Positions 1 to 7,194 of a stretch of 18,293 nt of DNA are shown in pieces. Within the stretch, counting starts at the first letter, position 1; every line of letters starts with the position of its first letter. Position numbers and translations under genes: made by a program. This stretch comes from Candidatus Epulonipiscium sp. (GTDB taxonomy: Bacteria > Bacillota_A > Clostridia > Lachnospirales > Cellulosilyticaceae): NCBI GenBank assembly GCA_012841565.1, contig DUUM01000332.1:1-18293 (forward strand), written 5' to 3'. The notes under the pieces were generated by a model that was not told the DNA's origin, searched no databases, and saw only the letters and a program-made list of their open reading frames with translations.

Positions 1-34
1 AGTGAGGAGTTACATTTTTTATACAAAAAAATAT

Positions 35-71
35 CCCGTATTTATACGGGTTGTGGCGTTTCACAAACGCC
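35..71. other. Two tandem short hairpins upstream of the HD-domain gene
   Basis: The first inverted repeat is CCCGTAT/ATACGGG at 35-50. The second is GGCGTTT-CAC-AAACGCC at 55-71. An alternative stem TTGTG (51-55) with CACAA (62-66) overlaps the second hairpin, so the two could be mutually exclusive. No clear T-tract follows, so a standard terminator is not supported. A TATACT hexamer at 72-77 could be a -10 box but has no good -35. The pair could end an upstream transcript or act as a leader structure for the gene starting at 104. Function is unknown. Confidence 0.4.
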
Positions 72-103
72 TATACTTAAAATAACGATTGGAGGATACT
101 AGC

Positions 104-688
104 ATGCAAAGTTTACTAAATAGGGAAGATGCTTTAGAATTACTAAGAAAATATAATAAAGATACATTTCATATTTATCACGGCTTAGTCGTTGAGGGAA
201 CCATGCGTTGGTTTGCAAAAGAATTAGGGTATGAAGAGGATGAAGAGTATTGGGGAATAACAGGGCTGCTGCATGATATTGATTTCGAATTATATCCAGA
301 AGAACATTGCCTAAAAGCACCTGAATTGCTTAAAGAAGGCGGATGCGGTGAAGATATGATCTACTCTATCTGCAGTCATGGTTATAAAATCTGTTGTGAT
401 ATAGAGCCAAAGCATGAAATGGAAAAAGTCTTATATACCATAGATGAGCTCACTGGATTGATTGGTGCCGCAGCAAGAATGCGTCCCTCAAAAAGCGTTA
501 GTGATATGGTATTAAAAAGCCTTAAGAAAAAATTCAAGGACAAACGTTTTGCTGCTGGGTGTTCTAGAGATACTATTATTGATGGCGCAAAAATGCTTGG
601 TTGGGAATTAGATGTGGTTTTAGAAAAAACAATATTAGCCATGTGTTTTTATGAAGAACAGGTCAATTGTGAGATTGAATGTTTATAA
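104..688 (+). CDS. HD-domain (HDIG-like) putative phosphohydrolase
   Basis: A 194-residue cytoplasmic protein. A GGAGG at 91-95 selects the ATG at 104 over the in-frame TTG at 89, because the GGAGG lies inside that longer frame. It carries the sparse signature of the HD metal-dependent phosphohydrolase superfamily: His26, the His57-Asp58 doublet (in GLLHDIDFE), His92 and Asp114 (in YTIDELTG) are the likely metal ligands. The family hydrolyses phosphoester or nucleotide substrates. The substrate here cannot be deduced. It is one of the short (~190 aa) single-domain HD proteins common in clostridia. It is monocistronic in the window and faces the rhamnose operon tail-to-tail, with no sign of functional linkage. 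No signal peptide or membrane segment is seen. Confidence 0.85.
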   Translation: MQSLLNREDALELLRKYNKDTFHIYHGLVVEGTMRWFAKELGYEEDEEYWGITGLLHDIDFELYPEEHCLKAPELLKEGGCGEDMIYSICSHGYKICCDIEPKHEMEKVLYTIDELTGLIGAAARMRPSKSVSDMVLKSLKKKFKDKRFAAGCSRDTIIDGAKMLGWELDVVLEKTILAMCFYEEQVNCEIECL

Positions 689-750
689 AATAAGATCTTG
701 TCATACTTTTAATTTAGCTAAACAAAACCACCTATAGTGACTTTTTATAA

Positions 751-862
751 TGTACCCTATAGAGTAGATAGTTTTAAAAAAGATGACCCCTATTCAACAC
801 AGGGATCATCTTCTAACTGCTGCTTAGTACTCTATTTCAAGTTGTCCTTGACATAGGGTACA
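751..862. repeat. Nested inverted repeats, possible MITE or IS remnant
   Basis: This lies in the gap between the HD gene and rhaM (689-901), which otherwise holds no gene. Perfect 10-bp outer repeats TGTACCCTAT (751-760) and ATAGGGTACA (853-862) bound a 112-bp segment beginning TG and ending CA, as insertion-element ends often do. An ATAGAGTA/TACTCTAT pair (758-765 and 828-835) and the terminator hairpin at 780-812 are nested inside. No coding potential and no obvious target duplication are visible. It may be a degenerate non-autonomous element or an extended transcription-end structure. Confidence 0.4.
780..812 (-). terminator. Probable intrinsic terminator of the rhaB-rhaD-rhaM operon
   Basis: AAGATGACCCC (780-790) and GGGATCATCTT (802-812) form an ~11-bp stem with one mismatch. 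Read on the minus strand, the stem runs into a T-rich tract (complement of the A-run ending at 780), as expected for a Rho-independent terminator about 90 nt after the rhaM stop codon. The plus-strand side has no T-tract, so it serves the leftward operon. Confidence 0.65.
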
Positions 863-901
863 CATTAGAATCAGTAGGACTCTTTTTAACATCTCATTAT
901 T

Positions 902-1213
902 TTAGTCTAAGTGAAATACTGTTTTCAGTGTAATAGCCTTAGGACTATTGTCTGGATTTGTCTCCATAATGTCAGCCATAAAGTCCCACCACTTGCGGTT
1001 AATGGCCGTTTCAGCCCCTTGATCCCAGCGTTTTTCATCTTCTATTTCAATATAACCAAAAAGTGTTAGGGTTTCTTCATCTAAGAAAATCGTATAATTT
1101 TTACCCCCATGATCATGAATCATCTCAATCATTTCTGGCCATAATTGATTGTGGCGAATTTCATATTCTTTTTCTTGCCCTTTATTGAGTTGCATTTTAA
1201 ATCCCCTGATCAT
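902..1213 (-). CDS. rhaM: L-rhamnose mutarotase
   Basis: Interconverts the alpha and beta anomers of L-rhamnose, feeding the isomerase with its preferred anomer. The ATG at 1213 is chosen because AGGAGG sits just upstream of it. The in-frame ATG at 1252 would add 13 residues unlike the family. The resulting 103 residues match the usual ~104. From recall of E. coli RhaM, the colinear motifs are MIRGFKMQLN at the start, Tyr17, Arg20-His21 (putative catalytic His) followed by LWPE at 24-27, paired Trp residues near residue 75, and NPDNSP close to the C terminus. It is the last gene of the leftward operon, 63 nt after rhaD. A stem-loop terminator follows. Confidence 0.96.
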   Translation of the reverse strand: MIRGFKMQLNKGQEKEYEIRHNQLWPEMIEMIHDHGGKNYTIFLDEETLTLFGYIEIEDEKRWDQGAETAINRKWWDFMADIMETNPDNSPKAITLKTVFHLD

Positions 1214-1276
1214 TGGCCTTCCTCCTAAGTTAATCTGGCTTATAAACACCATATATAACTTTATTAGAATAATTTA

Positions 1277-2095
1277 TTATAAAAAAGCTTTTGGCAAAGT
1301 TACTTTAAATGCCTCTGCTAATTCTTCAAAATTCTCTGTTGTAATAGTTTGCAATTTTGTTGGTGACATAGATAGTACTTTGACTAATATTTGAGCAGAT
1401 TTTTCTGCTGTGTGCATGAGGCCAAATGTAAGATCAAAATCCTCACCAGAACAGAACATACCATGGTGAGCCCATATAGCGACATTATATTTCTCCATTA
1501 GCTTACTGGTTTCGACAGCTATTTCTCTACCCCCTGGCACCATCCAGTTAACCATTCCTACGCCTTCAGGGAAAACCACCGGACATTCTGTGGCCATTTC
1601 CCATAGCTCTCTTGTAAAGACCCTATCTTCTAGTGGTAATACAAATGTTAGGGCAATAATATTAGGTGTGTGAGCATGGTATATAACACGGTGGCTGTCA
1701 TTGGTTACTCTCTTTTTTACTTCGTGATTCATTAAATGGGAAGGAAGTTCACTTGTTGGGCGGCCGCCACCCTTTAATCCCCAACAAATTCTGTAATTTT
1801 CACCACTTTCATCAATTTCAACAATCCCTATAGAATCTCCAGGATCAGAAGTGATATTTCTAAAAAACTTCCCACTTCCTGTTACCAAGAAATATTCCTT
1901 AGCAAGGTCTGGTACCTGGGTGCCTATTGACTCCCATTTTCCACTATCCGTTAATTCCCCTTTAACCAAATCAATTTCTTCTTTTTTAATTCTATACGTA
2001 AGATTTCCACCATTTCTTTCATGCCATCCTTGTTCCCAACCATCATTTGCTAATCTCATAAATCCTTTTACAAATTCTGCTTCTAATATTTTCAT
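1277..2095 (-). CDS. rhaD: Rhamnulose-1-phosphate aldolase
   Basis: A class II, zinc-dependent aldolase that splits L-rhamnulose 1-phosphate into dihydroxyacetone phosphate and L-lactaldehyde, the last step of the pathway encoded here. At 272 residues it is nearly the same length as E. coli RhaD (274). It has the aldolase/adducin fold signatures. The putative catalytic Glu116 lies in RPTSELPSH. The three zinc ligands are His140 and His142 (YHAHTP) and His211 (WAHHGMF), each one position before the E. coli residues as recalled. An AGAGGA motif precedes the ATG at 2095. The gene starts 14 nt after the rhaB stop, so the two are cotranscribed. No defect is seen. Confidence 0.97.
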   Translation of the reverse strand: MKILEAEFVKGFMRLANDGWEQGWHERNGGNLTYRIKKEEIDLVKGELTDSGKWESIGTQVPDLAKEYFLVTGSGKFFRNITSDPGDSIGIVEIDESGENYRICWGLKGGGRPTSELPSHLMNHEVKKRVTNDSHRVIYHAHTPNIIALTFVLPLEDRVFTRELWEMATECPVVFPEGVGMVNWMVPGGREIAVETSKLMEKYNVAIWAHHGMFCSGEDFDLTFGLMHTAEKSAQILVKVLSMSPTKLQTITTENFEELAEAFKVTLPKAFL

Positions 2096-2109
2096 TTTAA
2101 TCCTCTTTT

Positions 2110-3510
2110 CTAAAATTTATATTGATTAATATTAAAGGAGTTTTTTATGCACTGACGTGCTTCGTGTAAATCTTTAAACATCCCTGCCGGGATCATCTGT
2201 GCAACTAAATTACCTGTTGCAGTTGCTTCAGTTGGTCCGGCTAAAACGATCTTGCCTGTGATTCTTGCTGTTAATTCATTGAGATACTGGGCATTGGCCC
2301 CACCACCTACAATATGAATTGCATCAAACTCTTTAGCTGTCATCATTTCTATTTCTTTAACTGTTTTATCATAACAAACGCCTAGGCTCTCATAGATTAC
2401 TGCAGCTATTTCTCCAACACTCTCTGGTACTTGCTGGTTGGTTTCTTTACATACCTTCTTGACTTCCTCAGTCATACTAGGGGGTGCAATAAATCTTGGG
2501 TCATTACAATCTACAATAGACTTTATGTTTTCTTTTGAAGCCATCTCACATAACTGAGCAAAAGAATATTCCTTATTGTATTCATTTCTGACAGATTGTA
2601 TCATCCAAAGCCCCATAATATTTTTTAGATATCTAAAGCGGTAATCATAGCCACCTTCATTGGTAAAATTAAGCTGGGCACTTTGATGTGAACAATCTGC
2701 CTCCATCCGCTCAATTCCCATTAAAGACCATGTCCCTGAGCTAATATACAAGGCCTGCTTATCTGTAGTAGGAACAGCCATAACTGCTGAGGCTGTATCG
2801 TGTGTCGCTGGAAGGACTACTTTGCAAGTATATCCAACTTCGTCTTGTATGGCTTGACTAATGTCCCCAAGAACTGATCCTGGTAATACTATTTCACCAA
2901 AAATATCTTTGTTATACCCTAAAGCTTCTATTAACTCAAAATCCCAGTCTTTTGTGGTAGGGTTTACGAGCTGAGTGGTTGTGGTATTGGTGTATTCATT
3001 CTTTTTAAGGCCTGTGAGTAAAAAGTGAAAGTAATCTGGCACCATGAGCATTGACTTAGCTGCTTTCATATACTCTGGGTGCTGGTCTTTAATGGCCATT
3101 AATTGATAGATTGTGTTAAATGGCTGTTTTTGTATCCCAGTCCTTGCATACAGAGAATCTTCTTTAATTATTTGATATACTTTCTCGTCCATCCCATTGG
3201 TTCGGTCATCCCTATAGGCAACCGTAGGACCAAGGATTGTGTCATCCCTATCTAATAGAACAAAGTCAACTGCCCAAGTATCGATCCCAACACTCTCAGG
3301 AATCTTCCCTAAGTCCTTACATTTTTTCATCCCAACTAATATTTCTTTCCACAATGTTTGTAAGTCCCAACATAAATGGTTATCCGTTTTAATCATTCCA
3401 TTATCAAACCGGTGTATCTCTTCAAGCATCATTTTTCCATTGTCTATGTGTCCTAGTATGTGTGTACCACTAGATGCTCCAATATCTATTGCTAAAAAAT
3501 ATTTAACCAT
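2110..3510 (-). CDS. rhaB: Rhamnulokinase (FGGY family)
   Basis: Phosphorylates L-rhamnulose at O1 with ATP to make the aldolase substrate. The start at 3510 follows an AGGGGA ribosome site and gives MVKYFLAIDIG. A start at 3534 would add eight residues and place the ribosome site inside the gene. The 466-residue product is close to the usual ~480. The N-terminal ATPase fold shows IDIGASSG (9-15), aligning with the VDLGASSGR of E. coli RhaB, followed by EIHRFDNG. The second domain carries ATHDTASA with Asp238 as likely catalytic base, SSGTWSLMG (258-265) and VGGGANAQYL (401-410) in the nucleotide-binding region. It is first in the leftward operon. A perfect cre site 25 nt upstream suggests carbon catabolite repression by CcpA. 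Confidence 0.97.
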   Translation of the reverse strand: MVKYFLAIDIGASSGTHILGHIDNGKMMLEEIHRFDNGMIKTDNHLCWDLQTLWKEILVGMKKCKDLGKIPESVGIDTWAVDFVLLDRDDTILGPTVAYRDDRTNGMDEKVYQIIKEDSLYARTGIQKQPFNTIYQLMAIKDQHPEYMKAAKSMLMVPDYFHFLLTGLKKNEYTNTTTTQLVNPTTKDWDFELIEALGYNKDIFGEIVLPGSVLGDISQAIQDEVGYTCKVVLPATHDTASAVMAVPTTDKQALYISSGTWSLMGIERMEADCSHQSAQLNFTNEGGYDYRFRYLKNIMGLWMIQSVRNEYNKEYSFAQLCEMASKENIKSIVDCNDPRFIAPPSMTEEVKKVCKETNQQVPESVGEIAAVIYESLGVCYDKTVKEIEMMTAKEFDAIHIVGGGANAQYLNELTARITGKIVLAGPTEATATGNLVAQMIPAGMFKDLHEARQCIKNSFNINQYKF

Positions 3511-3535
3511 AAAGTCCCCTTTTGCCTGAGTCATA

Positions 3536-3550
3536 TGTTATCGTTTCCAT
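3536..3550 (-). promoter_or_regulatory. cre (CcpA catabolite-repression) site upstream of rhaB
   Basis: Read on the minus strand the site is ATGGAAACGATAACA. It matches all 15 positions of the Gram-positive cre consensus WTGNAARCGNWWWCA. It lies 25 nt upstream of the rhaB start, in the leader or overlapping the promoter, where CcpA binding would block transcription. Because CcpA is itself a LacI-family protein, the local LacI regulator could also recognise this site. No confident -35/-10 pair for rhaB could be picked in the AT-rich DNA around it. Confidence 0.7.
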
Positions 3551-3633
3551 ATAGTTTTCTCTATATATTATGTACAAAACAACCTAATACTATAGAATAT
3601 AATTGTTTTTATATGAAAGCTTACATATATAGA

Positions 3634-3662
3634 TTGACTATTTGCTCATAGTATATCATAAT
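3634..3662 (+). promoter_or_regulatory. Predicted sigma-A promoter of rhaA-lacI
   Basis: A TTGACT -35 box (3634-3639) and a CATAAT -10 box (3657-3662) are separated by exactly 17 bp. The predicted transcription start, near 3668-3671, falls inside the palindromic operator at 3665-3678. This gives a leader of about 50 nt before the AAGGAGG ribosome site of rhaA. A shifted TATCAT at 3654-3659 has poorer spacing. Confidence 0.6.
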
Positions 3663-3664
3663 AA

Positions 3665-3678
3665 TGTTATCGATACCA
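3665..3678. promoter_or_regulatory. Candidate operator for the LacI-family regulator
   Basis: TGTTATCGATACCA is a near-perfect even palindrome centred on CG (TGTTATC against TGGTATC on the other strand), the usual form of LacI-family operators. It matches the cre consensus less well than the site at 3536, with at least two mismatches. It coincides with the predicted rhaA transcription start, a classic repressor position. The neighbouring LacI-type gene at 4968 is the natural candidate binder. The centre-to-centre distance to the 3536 site is 129 bp. Confidence 0.55.
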
Positions 3679-3717
3679 TATGAATTTTAACTTTTTAAAA
3701 AATAAGGAGGATTTATT

Positions 3718-4971
3718 ATGTCAACTGTTTTAAGTCAATATGAATACGCAAAAAACTATTTTGCAAAACTTGGGGTTAACACTGATCAGGCCATTGATAA
3801 ATTAAAAGATATCGCCATTTCTATTAATTGCTGGCAAGGGGATGATGTAACTGGTTTTGAAAATCCAGATGGTGAATTATCAGGGGGAATCCAGGCTACA
3901 GGTAATTATCCTGGTAAAGCCCGCAACGCCACTCAGCTTCGACAAGATTTAGAGAAGGCTTTCGAGCTTATCCCAGGTAAAAAGCGCCTTAATCTTCATG
4001 CCATCTATCTTGAATCAGAGTCACCTGTAGAAAGAAATAAAATCAAACCTGAACATTTTAAAAACTGGGTTGAGTGGGCAAAAAAGCTTAATATTGGCTT
4101 AGATTTTAACCCTACTTTCTTTTCACATCCATTAGCCAGTGATGGCCTGACTTTAAGTCACCCTGACAAAAAAATCAGAGACTTTTGGATTGAGCATGGA
4201 AAGGCTTGCCGAAAAATTAGTGAATATTTTGGTAAGGAACTTGGAACACCTTCTATGATGAATATTTGGGTACCTGATGGGTATAAAGATATTACTATAG
4301 ACCGCTTCGGGGCTCGCCAAAGATTAAAAGAATCATTGGATTTAATGCTAGCAGAAAAAATTGATCCTAAGTATCACTTAGACGGTGTAGAATGTAAGCT
4401 TTTTGGCATTGGTTCAGAATCTTGTGTTGTTGGCTCTCATGAATTTTACTTAAGCTATGCCCTTAAAAATGATATTATGCTCACTTTAGATAGTGGTCAC
4501 TTCCACCCAACTGAAGTTATATCAGACAAAATTTCGTCTATCCTTACTTTTTCAGATCAACTTCTACTGCATGTGAGTCGCCCAGTCCGTTGGGATAGTG
4601 ACCATGTTATAACTTTAGATGAAGAGTTGCAAAATATTATGAAAGAAATTGTACGTCATGATTTTACAGAAAGAGTTCACATTGGCCTTGACTTCTTTGA
4701 TGCCAGTATTAACCGAATTGCTGCATGGGCCATTGGTACACGTAATGCCAACAAAGCCCTATTACTAGCCTTATTAGAGCCTACAAAAGAATTAATCGAA
4801 GCAGAAGCCAGTGGCAATTTCACCAAACGTCTAGCCTTTTTAGAAGAACTGAAATCTGCGCCATGGCACGCTGTATGGGACTACTATTGCCAAGAGCAGA
4901 ACGTACCAGTTGGCCTAGATTGGCTTGATCATGTCAACCAATATGAAGCAGACGTTTTATCTAAGCGATGA
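3718..4971 (+). CDS. rhaA: L-rhamnose isomerase
   Basis: Converts L-rhamnose to L-rhamnulose, using divalent metal. The 417-residue product is of the E. coli type (419 aa in E. coli) and matches it closely along its length, as recalled. Shared stretches include CWQGDDV (38-44), [15 protein letters not shown] (56-70), FKNWVEWAK (114-122), and [16 protein letters not shown] (258-273) with metal ligands around Asp258 and His261. Asp293 and Asp295 lie in RWDSDHV, and Asp325 in [24 protein letters not shown] at 3704-3710 precedes the ATG. It is first in a rightward two-gene operon divergent from rhaBDM, behind a predicted promoter and operator. The alternative Pseudomonas-type isomerase family is excluded by these motifs. 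Confidence 0.98.
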   Translation: MSTVLSQYEYAKNYFAKLGVNTDQAIDKLKDIAISINCWQGDDVTGFENPDGELSGGIQATGNYPGKARNATQLRQDLEKAFELIPGKKRLNLHAIYLESESPVERNKIKPEHFKNWVEWAKKLNIGLDFNPTFFSHPLASDGLTLSHPDKKIRDFWIEHGKACRKISEYFGKELGTPSMMNIWVPDGYKDITIDRFGARQRLKESLDLMLAEKIDPKYHLDGVECKLFGIGSESCVVGSHEFYLSYALKNDIMLTLDSGHFHPTEVISDKISSILTFSDQLLLHVSRPVRWDSDHVITLDEELQNIMKEIVRHDFTERVHIGLDFFDASINRIAAWAIGTRNANKALLLALLEPTKELIEAEASGNFTKRLAFLEELKSAPWHAVWDYYCQEQNVPVGLDWLDHVNQYEADVLSKR

Positions 4972-5966
4972 GCACTAAACCAACGATTAAAGACATTGCC
5001 TTAAGGGCGGGCGTATCCCATACAACTGTTTCAAGAGTCCTTAATGATAGTCCTTCAGTTAGCCCCGCTACCCGTGAAAAGATTTTAAGTGTTATTAACG
5101 AACTGGATTATTCTCCCGATGTAAATGCCCAAATGCTAAGAACCAAACGTTCAAAAACCATCGGTATTATCTTTCCTGATTATTTAAATCCTTTTTATTA
5201 TAAATTATTTCATCACTTGGAACTAGAAGCCCGTCTTAACGGTTACCAAATTATTATTTCTAGTACCGGTGATAATAAGGAGGATTATATCAAGACATTA
5301 GTCCAACGAAATGTAGATGGCCTGATCGTCTGCAACTACCAATATGGTGAGTCCGTTGCTAAATATCTATATGAAATTTCAAAGACTAAGCCTGTTGTCT
5401 TTATGGACCATTTTCAATACGCCGACAGTGTCAACTTAGTTTATTCAGATGGCTACCGTGGCATCCAAACCACTACCAGACACATAATCGACAATGGCCA
5501 TACTAACATTGGATATGTGGGCTCTTTGGGGCAATATAAAGTAGCTAAAGACCGATTAAATGCTTATAAAAACACACTAGAAGATTTTAATATTCCTTTT
5601 GTTGCTGACTGGTTATTTGAAGGGGATTATACGACCCAAGCCGGCGAAGAGGCAGCCAAGTATTTCTTAAGTTGCTCCTCTAAACCTAGTGCTATTGTTT
5701 TTGCCAATGATGCCATGGCCATTGGAGCACTTAAACACTTTATTGCAAATGGCATATCAGTACCAGAGGACATTGCTATTATTGGATTTGATGATATCGA
5801 TTTGTGCGAACTATTAACGCCCGCTCTATCATCTTACAGGCAACCCATAGAACAAATCTCAAAGGTTGCTATGGATCTTTTCTTAGAATATATTGAAGAT
5901 CCTCTGATGCCTAAAAAACAGATTGTTTTAGATGGGGAGCTTGTAGTACGAAGTTCAAGTAATTAA
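4968..5966 (+). CDS. LacI-family transcriptional regulator, probably of the rhamnose genes
   Basis: A 332-residue regulator. The N-terminal LacI helix-turn-helix ([20 protein letters not shown], 6-25) and hinge helix ([16 protein letters not shown], about 47-62) precede a periplasmic-binding-protein-like effector domain beginning [28 protein letters not shown] and [19 protein letters not shown] are typical family signatures. Its ATG overlaps the rhaA stop (ATGA), so it is translationally coupled to rhaA. This suggests it responds to rhamnose or a pathway intermediate and controls its own operon. The best operator candidate is at 3665-3678. LacI-type control of rhamnose genes differs from the AraC-type RhaS/RhaR of E. 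coli. The effector is inferred, not shown. Confidence 0.93.
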   Translation: MSTKPTIKDIALRAGVSHTTVSRVLNDSPSVSPATREKILSVINELDYSPDVNAQMLRTKRSKTIGIIFPDYLNPFYYKLFHHLELEARLNGYQIIISSTGDNKEDYIKTLVQRNVDGLIVCNYQYGESVAKYLYEISKTKPVVFMDHFQYADSVNLVYSDGYRGIQTTTRHIIDNGHTNIGYVGSLGQYKVAKDRLNAYKNTLEDFNIPFVADWLFEGDYTTQAGEEAAKYFLSCSSKPSAIVFANDAMAIGALKHFIANGISVPEDIAIIGFDDIDLCELLTPALSSYRQPIEQISKVAMDLFLEYIEDPLMPKKQIVLDGELVVRSSSN

Positions 5967-5970
5967 ACAA

Positions 5971-6030
5971 GGGGACGGTTCACAAGTAATATTAGTTGTG
6001 CAAAACTAATATTACTTGTGAACCGTCCCC
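5971..6030. repeat. REP-like palindrome, copy A
   Basis: A 60-bp perfect palindrome. The 27-bp arm starts GGGGACGGTTCACAAGTAAT and ends TATTAGTT, with a 6-nt loop GTGCAA. Pairing extends two more bases on each side (5969-6032). It begins 4 nt after the lacI stop codon and lies downstream of the RAYT gene's 3' end. It is one of four copies in the window and the only one with fully paired arms. If transcribed it would fold into a very stable hairpin and could stop or stabilise the rhaA-lacI transcript, though no T-tract follows. The stretch 6031-6156 between this repeat and the RAYT stop is AT-rich with no gene seen. Confidence 0.95.
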
Positions 6031-6156
6031 TTAAATACTAAGCCACTGTGATATTTTGACGATTTAATTTTGGGCACCACAAAAAAACCTCCACTGTTTT
6101 CCTAAATTTAATTATCATCCTTCATAATTAAAAGCTTAATTAAAATTCTAATTAAT

Positions 6157-7062
6157 TTAGCTACTGGTAGCGATAGAAACGAAGTCTTCTATAAATTCCC
6201 TTTCCGCCATGACAATACCTAGCCCTTTTGCTGTTAAATATGCTATTCCTGACTGTGTCATATTTCCCATAACCTGGCATATCTGCCGGTGACCCATGTT
6301 ACAGAAATTACTCATTAGCAAGCAAGTTATTGCCCTTATTTTAGTGTACTCTCTTCTATATTTCACATATATATCCTGGGGATGCTGGTTTAATTTTTTT
6401 GCTACATAATCTATTATTTCACCTGGCACATGAGTTCTGGCCACAAAGGTCTTTTCACTCCGATACTCACTCTTTACCTTTGTAAATTCAATGTCCATTT
6501 CAGTTTCCAAATCAGCACTCTTCCTAATTAATTTTAAGTAAGCCTTCTTATTTTGTTTATGCTTAAATCCTATGAGTTCTACTAAGAAAGATCTTGTTAA
6601 AACACCAGATTCATTCGTTTCATTAATATATTCGATCAAACTTGAAAAGGGATATAACTGCACTTTTTCCTTATATCTTGGAATATCTTTAGGATTATTA
6701 TGAATATAAGCTGATACTGTAATCATATATCTGTCATTTTCAATAGGAGTGCTATGAAAACGGCCTTTAAATACTGGCCCGTAGCGATCATATTTCCGAT
6801 TGTAATACTGGCTATAAGACAGATTAATACAACCTATTACAGTAGATAAATCAGCCCCTAGGCAGTCTATAATATAGTGCCCATGATTTCCCATTAAGCA
6901 ATATGCGTACAGCGTAAATCCGTATTTAACTTTGTATTTATTAATTATTTCTAGATATTTGGTCTTATCCTGACTATCTCTAAACAAATCAATTTCTTTG
7001 AGACTCTTTACAACAATATGGTACTTTCCTGTGGAACTTATAAGTCTAGCTTCTCTTGGCAT
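6157..7062 (-). CDS. REP-associated tyrosine transposase (RAYT, Y1/HUH family)
   Basis: A 301-residue single-strand DNA transposase of the IS200/IS605-like Y1 group. The start at 7062 follows an AAGGTGAGG ribosome site. A longer frame to 7194 only reads through the adjacent palindrome. The Y1 domain spans about residues 1-150: YHIVVKS at 14-20, the metal-binding His-x-His in MGNHGHYII (His60, His62), GPVFKGRFHS (95-104), and a probable nucleophile Tyr119 in SAYIHNNP. The C-terminal part (about 210-285) has a run of Arg/Lys-rich helices, including KYRREYTKIRAI, that resembles the DnaA C-terminal DNA-binding domain seen in many Firmicute RAYTs. The frame is intact, so the protein may be active. 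It is flanked by palindrome copies A and B, its likely substrates. Domain limits are from recall. Confidence 0.9.
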   Translation of the reverse strand: MPREARLISSTGKYHIVVKSLKEIDLFRDSQDKTKYLEIINKYKVKYGFTLYAYCLMGNHGHYIIDCLGADLSTVIGCINLSYSQYYNRKYDRYGPVFKGRFHSTPIENDRYMITVSAYIHNNPKDIPRYKEKVQLYPFSSLIEYINETNESGVLTRSFLVELIGFKHKQNKKAYLKLIRKSADLETEMDIEFTKVKSEYRSEKTFVARTHVPGEIIDYVAKKLNQHPQDIYVKYRREYTKIRAITCLLMSNFCNMGHRQICQVMGNMTQSGIAYLTAKGLGIVMAEREFIEDFVSIATSS

Positions 7063-7129
7063 ATATATCCTCACCTTTCTTTTCCTTAGTTGGAGTATTG
7101 CCAAGTTTACCTTTTTTAGACAGCAAGAT

Positions 7130-7188
7130 GGGGACGGTTCACAAGTAATGTTAGTTTGTAAAACTAGCATTACTTGTGAACCGTCCCC
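7130..7188. repeat. REP-like palindrome, copy B
   Basis: A 59-bp palindrome with 28-bp arms and a 3-nt loop (GTA). There is a single non-Watson-Crick pair (T·G). Relative to copy A, the pair at arm position 21 is G-C instead of A-T, a compensatory change. It ends 6 nt from the GH4 stop codon at 7195 and begins 67 nt upstream of the RAYT start, so it could act as GH4 3' structure, RAYT leader, or both. Confidence 0.95.
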
Positions 7189-7194
7189 CCGCAT

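Larger units (their letters stand above)
5971..7188. mobile_element. RAYT gene flanked by two REP palindromes (IS200-like island)
   Basis: A unit of about 1.2 kb in which palindrome copies A and B bracket a single transposase gene. It sits between the end of the rhamnose locus and the end of the GH4 gene. RAYT genes are known to lie among REP sequences that their product recognises. The outer boundaries are inferred from the palindromes. No target-site duplication is expected for this transposase class and none is seen. Confidence 0.7.

Noticed and set aside
6124..6141. AT-only inverted repeat TAATTAA/TTAATTA near the RAYT stop
   Set aside because: It is composed almost entirely of A and T in AT-rich DNA, so it is weak as a hairpin and likely by chance.
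7063..7194. N-terminal extension of the RAYT reading frame to 7194
   Set aside because: The extension translates palindrome copy B and lacks a ribosome site. A clear AAGGTGAGG precedes the ATG at 7062, and the protein then starts like other RAYTs.
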